Shown one piece after another: positions 1 to 6,127 of a stretch of 6,942 nucleotides of DNA (within the stretch, counting starts at the first letter, position 1; every line of letters begins with the position of its first letter). Position numbers and translations under genes: made by a program. The notes beneath the pieces were generated by a model that saw only the letters and a list, made by a program, of their open reading frames with translations, was not told the origin of the DNA and did no database searches. Source of the DNA: Pseudomonadota bacterium (GTDB taxonomy: Bacteria > Pseudomonadota > Gammaproteobacteria > Arenicellales > Poriferihabitantaceae); NCBI GenBank assembly GCA_024226105.1, contig JAAELZ010000667.1, forward strand, positions 1-6,942, in the 5' to 3' direction.

Positions 1-2408
1 CGCAAGGAATCGATCGCTCCGTCGAATATGACCACGTTATCACGCAATACGCGAACCGGCAGGCTACGTTTAACAAAACCTTCTTTAACATAACAGCCGG
101 AGATCGCTCCAACCTTCGGCACATTGAATACTTCACGAACTTCAACCAGGCCAACAAACTCTTCACGTAGAACCGGTGACAACATACCTGTTATAGCCGC
201 TTTGACGTCGTCTACCACATCGTAAATGATGCTGTAATAATGCACATCAACGCCTTCCTTAGCCATCAGTTTTTTAGACGCATTGTCGGCCCGAACATTA
301 AACGCAACCATAATCGCATCCGATGCCATTGCCAGGTTTACGTCAGATTCATTAATACCGCCGACCATCGCATGCACCACTTTTACGCGCACTTCTTCAT
401 TTGAAAGCTTCTCAAGCGTGTCACTCAAGGCTTCCACTGAACCCTGTACATCGGCTTTGACGATCAGGTTAAGGGATTTGACATCACCCTCTTCCATCTG
501 GTTAAACATGTTCTCCAGTTTTGCCTTTTGCTGTTTGGCCAACTTGACATCTTTATACTGACCCTGCCTGCTAGTGGCAATCTCACGTGCTTTGCGCTCA
601 CTGTCAACCACCATAAGATCATCACCCGCCACCGGCACACCGGATAAACCCTGAATCTCCACCGGAGTAGAAGGCCCGGCAGAGGCAACCTGTTGGCCGG
701 TATCGCTCAACATAGCACGTACACGACCGTATTCGCGACCAACCAGCACAATATCACCTTTATTCAACTGGCCTTTATTAACCAGTATCGTGGCGACAGT
801 GCCGCGCCCTCTTTCGATACGCGCTTCAACTACCGCACCTATTGCATTGCCTGTATCAACTGCCGTCAGACCCAACAACTCTGCCTGTAGCACAATGGCC
901 TCAAGCAGGTCGTCAATACCCTGACCGGTATGCGCAGACACTTCAACCATCAGGGTATCACCGCCCCAATCTTCCGGGACAATTTCGTGGTTCGCCAATT
1001 CCTGTTTAACGCGGTCTGGATCTGCGCCCTCTTTGTCCATTTTATTGATCGCAATAATCAACGGAACACCGGAAGTTTTTGCATGATTCAAGGCTTCAAC
1101 CGTCTGCGGCTTCACACCATCATCACCAGCGACGACCAGGACCACAATATCGGTCACTTTCGCACCACGCGCACGCATAGCAGAAAATGCTTCATGGCCC
1201 GGGGTATCCAGAAAACAGATATCGCCGTTGCTTGTAGAGACGCGATACGCACCAATATGCTGAGTAATACCGCCGGCTTCGCCTGAAGCAACCTTTGCCT
1301 CTCTAATATAATCCAGAATTGAGGTTTTGCCGTGGTCAACATGGCCCATAACCGTCACGACCGGCGCGCGTGCGACGGCCTCGGCACCCTCGTCTTCAAC
1401 ATGAACCAGGTCGGCTTCAGGTGAATCGGGTTCAGCGGGTTTAGCGTTATGTCCCATCTCTTCAACCACCAGCATGGCGGTATCCTGGTCTATCACCTGG
1501 TTAATGGTGACCATCGAGCCCATTTGCATCATCGTTTTGATGATCTCCGCAGCTTTGACAGACATTCTCTGCGCGAGATCACCTACCGTAATGGTTTCCG
1601 GAACACTTACATCGTGGACTACCGGGGCCGTTGGTTTCTCAAAGACGTGCTGATCAGCAATGCTCGATTGCAAGTTCCTGGGGCGGCGCGAAGGTGTGGG
1701 GCGTCGGACATTGCCACGATGCTTGCGGCGCACGTGCAATTCTGACCCTGCCAGGTTTTTTTTGCCTGCCGGTTTTTTTTCCTGCGCGGCAGGTGGGGTC
1801 TTACTAGCGGGCTGCGCTGTCGTTTCTTCAGGCGCTATTTTTTCCTGTTCAGCTTTTTCTTTAGCTTCTTTCTTAGCCTTTTCCTCGGCCGCGAGTTCAT
1901 CAGCCGCCTGCTGGCGCTTCTGCTCTTCTTCCAGCGCACGTTGGCGCGAAGTTTCTTCTTCTGCATCGCGTTTGGCCTGCTCAGCCGCTTTCTCCGCATT
2001 CAGGCGTTCAGTCTGTGCCTGGCGCAATTCATCCGCCTGTGCCCGGTCAATATCACGTTGCTTTTTCTCAGCTTCGAGGCGCGCCATCTCATCCGATCGA
2101 TTCTCGGTTGGCGTACCACGCGATACGACACGGCGTTTTCTGCGAACCTCAACCTGCACAGCCTTGGCTGCGCCGGTTTTTGATGTTTGTCTTATTTCGC
2201 TACTTTTGCGGCTTTTTATATTCGTTTCGGGCTTTTTACTCGCCGCAGCCTGACCTTGCAAATAAACAAGCAAGGTTTTTTTCTCGCCGTCCGTCAGGCC
2301 ATCAGCCACCGTCTTACCCTTGATACCCGCATTTGAGAGTTGATCAAGTAGGCGCTCAACCGGCAAGCCGATTTGTGCTGAAAACTCTTTAATCTTTACT
2401 TCTGACAT
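1..2408 (-). CDS. infB: Translation initiation factor IF-2 (3' end cut by window edge)
   Basis: IF2 is the cytoplasmic GTPase that brings formyl-Met-tRNA to the 30S subunit and promotes 50S joining. About 802 codons are present in one open frame; by comparison with E. coli, roughly 55 residues of the C-terminal fMet-tRNA-binding domain lie beyond base 1. Domains in order: a first IF2_N domain (residues 1-50), a charged Glu/Lys/Ala/Gln coiled-coil linker (about 105-195), a basic patch (about 228-250), a second IF2_N domain (about 264-318), then the GTPase. G1 is GHVDHGKT at 355-362, the switch I Thr is 382 in ITQH, G3 is DTPGH at 401-405 and G4 is NKMD at 455-458. Domain II (near 535), domain III (near 645, ADVQGS) and the start of the C-terminal region follow. 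The ATG at 2408 has AGAGGT eight bases upstream (2417-2422). It is the last visible gene of the tRNA-rimP-nusA-infB operon. Two A8 tracts lie in the linker coding sequence. Confidence 0.98.
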   Translation of the reverse strand, partial: MSEVKIKEFSAQIGLPVERLLDQLSNAGIKGKTVADGLTDGEKKTLLVYLQGQAAASKKPETNIKSRKSSEIRQTSKTGAAKAVQVEVRRKRRVVSRGTPTENRSDEMARLEAEKKQRDIDRAQADELRQAQTERLNAEKAAEQAKRDAEEETSRQRALEEEQKRQQAADELAAEEKAKKEAKEKAEQEKIAPEETTAQPASKTPPAAQEKKPAGKKNLAGSELHVRRKHRGNVRRPTPSRRPRNLQSSIADQHVFEKPTAPVVHDVSVPETITVGDLAQRMSVKAAEIIKTMMQMGSMVTINQVIDQDTAMLVVEEMGHNAKPAEPDSPEADLVHVEDEGAEAVARAPVVTVMGHVDHGKTSILDYIREAKVASGEAGGITQHIGAYRVSTSNGDICFLDTPGHEAFSAMRARGAKVTDIVVLVVAGDDGVKPQTVEALNHAKTSGVPLIIAINKMDKEGADPDRVKQELANHEIVPEDWGGDTLMVEVSAHTGQGIDDLLEAIVLQAELLGLTAVDTGNAIGAVVEARIERGRGTVATILVNKGQLNKGDIVLVGREYGRVRAMLSDTGQQVASAGPSTPVEIQGLSGVPVAGDDLMVVDSERKAREIATSRQGQYKDVKLAKQQKAKLENMFNQMEEGDVKSLNLIVKADVQGSVEALSDTLEKLSNEEVRVKVVHAMVGGINESDVNLAMASDAIMVAFNVRADNASKKLMAKEGVDVHYYSIIYDVVDDVKAAITGMLSPVLREEFVGLVEVREVFNVPKVGAISGCYVKEGFVKRSLPVRVLRDNVVIFDGAIDSL

Positions 2409-2447
2409 GAGCTATTACCTCTATTTATTCGCCTATTGTAGCGTGAA

Positions 2448-3929
2448 TTACTCGAACCAGGGAGCGCGTGCTGTCATGATCAGCGACTGAGCTTCGGATT
2501 CTTCGATTTCAATTAATTCCATTAACTCATCGGTGGCACATTCCGCCAGATCTTCCATCGAGCGCACGCCTTTACTCGCAAGTGCTTTCGCCATTTCCTC
2601 ATTCATGCCATCCATGTTGAGTAAATCGTCTTCCGGCACTAATGCGGCCTGCTCTGCGATGGCCCGTGTAAGCATGATATCCTGCGCGCGGCGCTGCAAT
2701 TCATCAACCATCTCTTCTGAAAACTCTTCGATGGCAACCAGTTCCTGCTGATCCGTATAGGCCACTTCCTCCACCGTGTTAAAGCCTTCATTAGCCAAAA
2801 CCGTGGCGACCTCTTCATCGATACCCAGCGTATCCTGAAAGCGCTCAACCAGTTGTGAGATTTCTTCGGCCTGCTTTTGCTCGGCTTCTTCATCGGTCAG
2901 AATATTTAGCTCCCAGCCAACCAGCTCGGATGCCAGGCGCACATTCTGCCCACCACGCCCGATTGCGCGTGATTGATTTTCTTCACTCACAACCACATCA
3001 ATAGATCGCTTGTCTTCATCAATCAACAAAGATTCTATTTCTGCCGGTGCCAGGGCCTTAAGCGCAAACTCAGCGATTTGGTCAGACCATACTATGATGT
3101 CTACACGTTCGCCCGCAATTTCGTTGGAGACGCTTTGCACCCGCGAGCCGCGAATACCAACACAGGCTCCCACAGGATCAATGCGTTTATCTTTAGCCTG
3201 TACGGAAATTTTTGCGCGAATACCCGGGTCGCGTGCAGCACCATGAATTTCAATCATGCCTTCGCCGACTTCGGGCACCTCAATTTTGAACAACTCAATC
3301 AGGAATTGTGGCGATACCCGATCCAGAAACAGCTGTGGGCCGCGGTTGGTAGCGCGCACTTCCTGCAACAAAGCACGCACCCGGTCACCGGTACGTAAAC
3401 CATCGGTAGGAATTTGGCTGCGGCGTTGCAGTACGGCTTCAGCATCACCCAGATCAACAATCACGTCACCTCGCTCCATACGTTTAACCGTACCCGAAAC
3501 CATTTCACCTTCGCGATCCTTAAAGCGTTCAATAATCTGTTCACGACTGGCCTCACGCACTCTTTGCATGATGACCTGCTTCGCGGCCTGCGCCTGGATA
3601 CGGCCAAATTCTGCCTGTCCAATGGCTTCCTGAATCAAATCACCCAATTCAAGGCTCGCATCGGTCTTTTTGGCCTCAGAAAGTTTGATGTGTAATTCTT
3701 CATCAAACTCCTCAAAATCATCTTCAACCACTTCCCAGACACGAAATGTTTCATAGTCGCCGGTTTCACGGTCGATAATGACGCTGGCGTTCATTTCATC
3801 TTTATGAAACTTACGCGTAGCCGTTGACAACGCCGCTTCAATCGCCGCGAAAATGACTTCCCGATCGAGATCTTTCTCGCGCGAAACCACATCTGCCATG
3901 AGCAGAATTTCTCTATTGCTAATCGCCAT
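2448..3929 (-). CDS. nusA: Transcription termination/antitermination factor NusA
   Basis: NusA binds RNA polymerase and nascent RNA and modulates pausing, intrinsic termination and antitermination. The protein has 493 residues, essentially the E. coli length. Visible domains are the polymerase-binding N-terminal domain (1 to about 125), an S1 domain (about 135-200, containing GTVKRMERGDVIVDLGDAEA), KH1 with GIRG at 258-261, and KH2 with GRGG at 324-327. Two acidic C-terminal repeats follow (about 366-425 and 440-490), the arrangement seen in gammaproteobacterial NusA, where the repeats contact the alpha subunit and lambda N-type factors. The ATG at 3929 has AGGA (3937-3940) seven bases upstream. 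The gene starts 25 bases after rimP and ends 39 bases before infB, with no terminator in either gap, so the three are very likely co-transcribed. In E. coli NusA feeds back on its own operon; the attenuator-like hairpin before rimP would be a natural target here, which is inference. Confidence 0.98.
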   Translation of the reverse strand: MAISNREILLMADVVSREKDLDREVIFAAIEAALSTATRKFHKDEMNASVIIDRETGDYETFRVWEVVEDDFEEFDEELHIKLSEAKKTDASLELGDLIQEAIGQAEFGRIQAQAAKQVIMQRVREASREQIIERFKDREGEMVSGTVKRMERGDVIVDLGDAEAVLQRRSQIPTDGLRTGDRVRALLQEVRATNRGPQLFLDRVSPQFLIELFKIEVPEVGEGMIEIHGAARDPGIRAKISVQAKDKRIDPVGACVGIRGSRVQSVSNEIAGERVDIIVWSDQIAEFALKALAPAEIESLLIDEDKRSIDVVVSEENQSRAIGRGGQNVRLASELVGWELNILTDEEAEQKQAEEISQLVERFQDTLGIDEEVATVLANEGFNTVEEVAYTDQQELVAIEEFSEEMVDELQRRAQDIMLTRAIAEQAALVPEDDLLNMDGMNEEMAKALASKGVRSMEDLAECATDELMELIEIEESEAQSLIMTARAPWFE

Positions 3930-3954
3930 TTTCAGATCCTAAACTGTCTAATAA

Positions 3955-4416
3955 TTAATCGTCAAAATTTGGCACCAGACGTGCCGTCTCAATACCTTCC
4001 AGCGGAATATCATACTCCTCCCCATCCACCTCAATCACCAGTTGTTCATCCTCAACCGTGATCAAACGCCCTTTAAATCGTCGTCGCCCTAAAATGTAGT
4101 CACGTGTCAGTATCCGAATCTCCTGGTTTAAAACTCGCGCAAAATGCTCAGGTTTAACCAGCGGCCGGTCAGCTCCGGGGGAAGAAACTTCAAGCGCATA
4201 CGCCCCTCGAATAGGATCTTCAAGATCAAGAATCAGGCTGATTTGCCGGCTTACCTGTTCACAGTCTTCCAGTAAAATACCACCCGGTGCGTCGATATAA
4301 ACACGCAACACCGCATCTTTCTCATTGTGCGTTTGTTCAAGCAGCAGCAATTCGTAACCGAGTGATTCAATCGAAGGTTCCAGTAAACCACGCAAATCTG
4401 TCATATCAGCCTGCAT
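3955..4416 (-). CDS. rimP: Ribosome maturation factor RimP
   Basis: RimP assists maturation of the 30S subunit and is the usual gene in front of nusA. The protein has 153 residues, close to the roughly 150 of E. coli RimP (YhbC). The N-terminal alpha/beta domain covers about residues 1-85 and includes the family signature LEVSSPGADRPL at 75-86. The C-terminal SH3-like beta domain covers about 90-152. The open frame extends upstream to an ATG at 4533, but that extension runs through the terminator hairpin and encodes an unrelated Cys/Phe-rich stretch. The ATG at 4416 has a full AGGAGG eight bases upstream and gives the family's normal N-terminus, so I place the start there. A further in-frame ATG at 4404 is too far from the SD. 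The gene ends 25 bases before nusA. Confidence 0.96.
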   Translation of the reverse strand: MQADMTDLRGLLEPSIESLGYELLLLEQTHNEKDAVLRVYIDAPGGILLEDCEQVSRQISLILDLEDPIRGAYALEVSSPGADRPLVKPEHFARVLNQEIRILTRDYILGRRRFKGRLITVEDEQLVIEVDGEEYDIPLEGIETARLVPNFDD

Positions 4417-4424
4417 TACTTTAT

Positions 4425-4430
4425 CCTCCT
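4425..4430 (-). promoter_or_regulatory. Ribosome binding site that fixes the rimP start
   Basis: On the minus strand this reads AGGAGG, complementary to the 16S anti-SD, eight bases before the ATG at 4416. It is the strongest SD in the window. It decides between the 153-residue RimP and a 192-codon open frame that would begin upstream of the terminator hairpin. Confidence 0.9.
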
Positions 4431-4472
4431 CAAATGAAATCAAACCGGGCATCCACCCGCAAAATCCAAAGC

Positions 4473-4498
4473 AAAAAAAAATGGGCCTATAGCCCATT
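4473..4498 (-). terminator. Intrinsic terminator or attenuator between tRNA-fMet and rimP
   Basis: The arms AATGGGC (4480-4486) and GCCCATT (4492-4498) form a seven-pair stem with a five-base loop. Read on the minus strand, the stem runs into an uninterrupted T tract (4481 down to 4473, sharing its first two T with the stem). This is the layout of a Rho-independent terminator about 50 bases after the tRNA. On the plus strand a T6 run (4500-4505) also follows, so the structure is formally bidirectional, but no plus-strand gene leads into it. I see no convincing promoter between this hairpin and rimP. Full-operon transcripts therefore probably arise by read-through, making it an attenuator that trims the operon messenger relative to the tRNA. 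That role is inferred. Confidence 0.8.
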
Positions 4499-4513
4499 CT
4501 TTTTTGCCGCGTT

Positions 4514-4540
4514 GCGATAAGCACATTAAGCATTTATCGC
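4514..4540 (-). other. Hairpin just 3' of the tRNA
   Basis: GCGATAA (4514-4520) and TTATCGC (4534-4540) are perfect inverted repeats of seven bases around a 13-base loop. On the minus strand the hairpin begins six bases after the tRNA CCA. It has no following T tract, so it is not itself a terminator. It could guide 3' processing of the tRNA or protect the trailer. The structure is visible in the sequence; the role is a guess. Confidence 0.5.
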
Positions 4541-4546
4541 TTGAAA

Positions 4547-4623
4547 TGGTAGCGGGGACAGGATTTGAACCTGTGACCTTCGGGTTATGAGCCCGACGAG
4601 CTGCCAAACTGCTCCACCCCGCA
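4547..4623 (-). tRNA. Initiator tRNA-Met (CAU), 77 nt, CCA encoded
   Basis: The minus strand folds as a full cloverleaf: D stem GAGC/GCTC, anticodon loop CTCATAA with anticodon CAT, T loop TTCAAAT, and an encoded CCA at 4549-4547. Several traits mark it as the initiator rather than an elongator: three consecutive G-C pairs closing the anticodon loop (GGG/CCC), an A11-U24 pair in the D stem, and no Watson-Crick pair at 1-72. The body is very close to E. coli tRNA-fMet. Base 1 (4623) is U and base 72 (4551) is U, so the unpaired end is a U-U mismatch rather than the C-A of E. coli. The other six acceptor pairs (GCGGGG/CCCCGC) are intact. The gene heads the rimP-nusA-infB operon, as metY does in E. 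coli, which places the initiator tRNA with its binding factor IF2. Confidence 0.97.
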
Positions 4624-4635
4624 TCAAGGCGGCGT

Positions 4636-4665
4636 ATTCTAGTGCAATTACGCCCTGTTTTGCAA
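4636..4665 (-). promoter_or_regulatory. Sigma70-type promoter of the tRNA-fMet/rimP/nusA/infB operon
   Basis: On the minus strand there is a -35 TTGCAA (4665-4660), an 18-base spacer and a -10 TAGAAT (4641-4636), five of six bases matching TATAAT. The expected start point is near 4629, giving a tRNA 5' leader of only about six bases. The bases after the -10 read ACGCCGCC, a GC-rich discriminator typical of promoters under stringent (ppGpp) control of stable RNA. Upstream of the -35 lies an A/T-rich stretch containing the perfect palindrome TTCTTAAGAA (4671-4680), which may act as an UP element or a binding site. The remainder of the 4624-4749 gap shows no gene and no clear terminator for ubiC. 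Confidence 0.8.
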
Positions 4666-4749
4666 ACTGATTCTTAAGAAAATTCAAGGGAATGTTCACT
4701 AATTTGCAATTGCCTTAAAACACAACGATTCCAAAGTAGAACAGCGCCT

Positions 4750-5304
4750 TCAATTTGCCCTGTCAATCGCCTTCGGAAACGCGATAAAAGCCTCATAAAC
4801 GATTAAATTACAGCCTTCGTAATGGTACAAACTTCTCCGTAACCACACATTGTCCTCCAGACTCAATCCACTCAGGTTGATCGGATCAAAAAATGGGTGG
4901 CTACAAGAAAGGCAGGCCAGATGCATCTGCTGTTTTATGGCGAGTGGATCTCTGAATAAAACGCTGCCGAGGGATTGCTCTCCCAGCGTGCTAATACGCT
5001 CTGTCAGCAACCGGTTCTTTTCGGTCAGCCCGAGCAGGGTTCTGGCGAAAATCATCGGCTTTTGATCACAAACCAAATATACCTGGCGCGATAAGGCCTG
5101 CTTAGTTTCGGGCAGATTGAGCAATTTACGCTCCTGGAAACCCGGCTGTACAGTTTTCTGGTCTATCAGTTGAACTTCGAATTGGTCCGAGCAGCTATTT
5201 TTAACACGGCGCGTGAGAGAACCGTTATCCGCCAGGTGTGCGTAATGCTCCGGAGACAACAACTTTTGGGCGTCCGGCAGCGATAACCAGCTAATCTCAT
5301 TCAT
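4750..5304 (-). CDS. ubiC: Chorismate lyase (chorismate--pyruvate lyase)
   Basis: UbiC converts chorismate to 4-hydroxybenzoate plus pyruvate in the cytoplasm, the first committed step of ubiquinone synthesis. The 184-residue product aligns by eye with E. coli UbiC over its core. SRQVYLVCDQKPMIFARTLL matches SRYWLREILLC...LAGRTVV, SLGSVLF matches PLGRYLF, and a C-terminal WLRRSLY...YEAFIAFP matches WGRRSRL...TELFLP. Ligand residues of the E. coli enzyme (UniProt-style numbering R77, L115, E156) have counterparts at R73, L112 and E171; E. coli M35 aligns with L30. There is an apparent insertion of about 15 residues (around 134-150) before the WLRRS segment. An ATG at 5364 would extend the frame but would overlap the upstream gene by 64 bases and adds nothing like the family. 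The ATG at 5304 overlaps the upstream TGA by four bases (ATGA) and has no clear SD of its own, implying translational coupling to the TSUP gene. No ubiA is adjacent. Confidence 0.85.
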   Translation of the reverse strand: MNEISWLSLPDAQKLLSPEHYAHLADNGSLTRRVKNSCSDQFEVQLIDQKTVQPGFQERKLLNLPETKQALSRQVYLVCDQKPMIFARTLLGLTEKNRLLTERISTLGEQSLGSVLFRDPLAIKQQMHLACLSCSHPFFDPINLSGLSLEDNVWLRRSLYHYEGCNLIVYEAFIAFPKAIDRAN

Positions 5305-6041
5305 ACCAGGAAGAACGCAAGGGTCATCAATACACCTACCAGTACCACAAACCGTTTCACCCAAGCACCCGGCAACTTGCGTGCCAGGCGGGCACCGGCG
5401 TAACCGCCGATGGTTGCGGTGATCATCATCACAATTGCTTCCGGCCAGTGGACGATTCCCGCGATCGCAAATGCGCTAACTGAAACCGCAGATAGCAAAA
5501 AGGACAGGCCATTTTTAAGGCCGTTCATCAGATTGAGATCACGAAACCCCATGGCTGAAAATAAAGCCAGCAGGATGATGCCCAGGCCACCGTTAAAATA
5601 TCCGCCATAAATCGACACCGCCAGCACCGCCAACGTGTTAGATTTTTCCTGGCATTCAACCGGGCGGTTCATCCAGCGGGAAATCCGCTCACCCAGCGCG
5701 AACAGCAGGGTCGCGAACAACAGCAACCAGGGTATCAGCCCTCGAAACACTTCAGATGGCGTGGTCAACAGCAGGACTGCACCTGCCAGACCACCAATAC
5801 ATGACATCGTTATCAACTGTATCAGCTGTTTTCTATTGAACGCCCGGACTTCCTGCATAAAACCAAGCGTGCTGCTGAGATACCCCGGAAATACCGCCAC
5901 CGCGCTGGTGGCATTGGCCGCAATGGGTGGAATACCGATGTATATCAGGGCCGGGAAAGTGAGGAAACTACCGCCGCCGGCCATGGCATTGAGTATGCCG
6001 GCTAAAAAAGCGGCTACGGCAATAAAGGCAAAATCAAGCAT
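5301..6041 (-). CDS. TSUP family (sulfite exporter TauE/SafE-like) membrane protein
   Basis: The protein has 246 residues and is almost entirely hydrophobic, with about eight predicted helices (roughly 4-26, 30-50, 74-96, 101-117, 136-160, 176-197, 201-222, 228-246). The family's internal duplication is visible as paired glycine motifs: NAMAGGGSFLTFPAL near 18-32 and YGGYFNGGLGIILL near 145-158. Each opens one half, with a short cytoplasmic-type basic loop near 119-133 between halves. Characterised TSUP members export sulfite, organosulfonates or related small anions; the substrate here cannot be read from sequence. The ATG at 6041 is the first possible start because an in-frame TGA lies 18 bases upstream. 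It has no Shine-Dalgarno sequence: the bases before it are the C-rich end of a strong palindrome. Its stop overlaps the ubiC start (ATGA), so the two are likely translated together. No functional link between TSUP proteins and UbiC is known to me. Confidence 0.9.
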   Translation of the reverse strand: MLDFAFIAVAAFLAGILNAMAGGGSFLTFPALIYIGIPPIAANATSAVAVFPGYLSSTLGFMQEVRAFNRKQLIQLITMSCIGGLAGAVLLLTTPSEVFRGLIPWLLLFATLLFALGERISRWMNRPVECQEKSNTLAVLAVSIYGGYFNGGLGIILLALFSAMGFRDLNLMNGLKNGLSFLLSAVSVSAFAIAGIVHWPEAIVMMITATIGGYAGARLARKLPGAWVKRFVVLVGVLMTLAFFLV

Positions 6042-6044
6042 AGA

Positions 6045-6100
6045 GGGGCCGGGGCTTCAGTCCCGGGGTAATTAATTTCCGGGAGTGAAGCCCCGGTTCC
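6045..6100. repeat. Long imperfect palindrome (REP-like) between lolD and the TSUP gene
   Basis: Arms 6049-6066 and 6079-6096 are inverted repeats of 18 bases with one mismatch, around a 12-base A/T-rich loop. Outside them two G-T wobbles and two G-C pairs extend the stem to about 22 pairs (6045-6100). Core arm sequence is CCGGGGCTTCA. No T tract follows on the minus strand, so it is not an intrinsic terminator. Length, GC-rich arms and intergenic location resemble REP/BIME-type extragenic palindromes. No second copy occurs in this window, so its repetitive nature is inferred. It ends three bases before the TSUP ATG. Confidence 0.8.
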
Positions 6101-6107
6101 AAGTCAT
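6072..6107 (-). CDS. Possible 11-codon leader ORF running into the palindrome
   Basis: An ATG at 6107 is preceded six bases upstream by AGAAGG (6119-6114), a respectable SD. The frame encodes MTWNRGFTPGN and stops at TAA (6074-6072) inside the loop of the palindrome. A ribosome on it would melt the first arm of the hairpin and release close to the SD-less TSUP start. It could be a translational leader, or it could be chance: the stretch is very short and no conservation can be tested here. Confidence 0.2.
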   Translation of the reverse strand: MTWNRGFTPGN

Positions 6108-6127
6108 GGTGCACCTTCTGAAGACGC

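Noticed and set aside
1660..2253. Plus-strand 197-codon open frame, Ser/Ala/Phe/Arg-rich
   Set aside because: It is antisense to the low-complexity Lys/Glu/Ala linker of infB, whose codon bias keeps the opposite strand open. It has no SD and no family resemblance.
2973..3695. Several plus-strand open frames of 78 to 141 codons across nusA
   Set aside because: They are shadows of the nusA coding sequence in other frames, overlap each other, and resemble no protein family.
4445..4459. Small hairpin (CGGG/CCCG) between the terminator and the rimP SD as a riboswitch or second attenuator
   Set aside because: Four or five pairs with no T tract and no recognisable aptamer; too weak to call.
4417..4533. 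N-terminal extension of rimP to an ATG at 4533
   Set aside because: It would translate through the terminator hairpin and ignores the AGGAGG in front of 4416; the extra residues do not look like RimP.
4683..4710. Second promoter with TTGCAA and a -10 TGAATT upstream of the tRNA promoter
   Set aside because: The -10 matches only three of six consensus bases and a much better promoter lies just downstream.
5305..5364. N-terminal extension of ubiC to an ATG at 5364
   Set aside because: It overlaps the TSUP gene by 64 bases and adds a Cys-rich stretch foreign to the family, whereas 5304 gives a standard ATGA junction.
6045..6100. Intrinsic terminator for lolCD
   Set aside because: The stem is strong, but no T tract follows on either strand; the bases after it on the minus strand are TCT and the next ATG.
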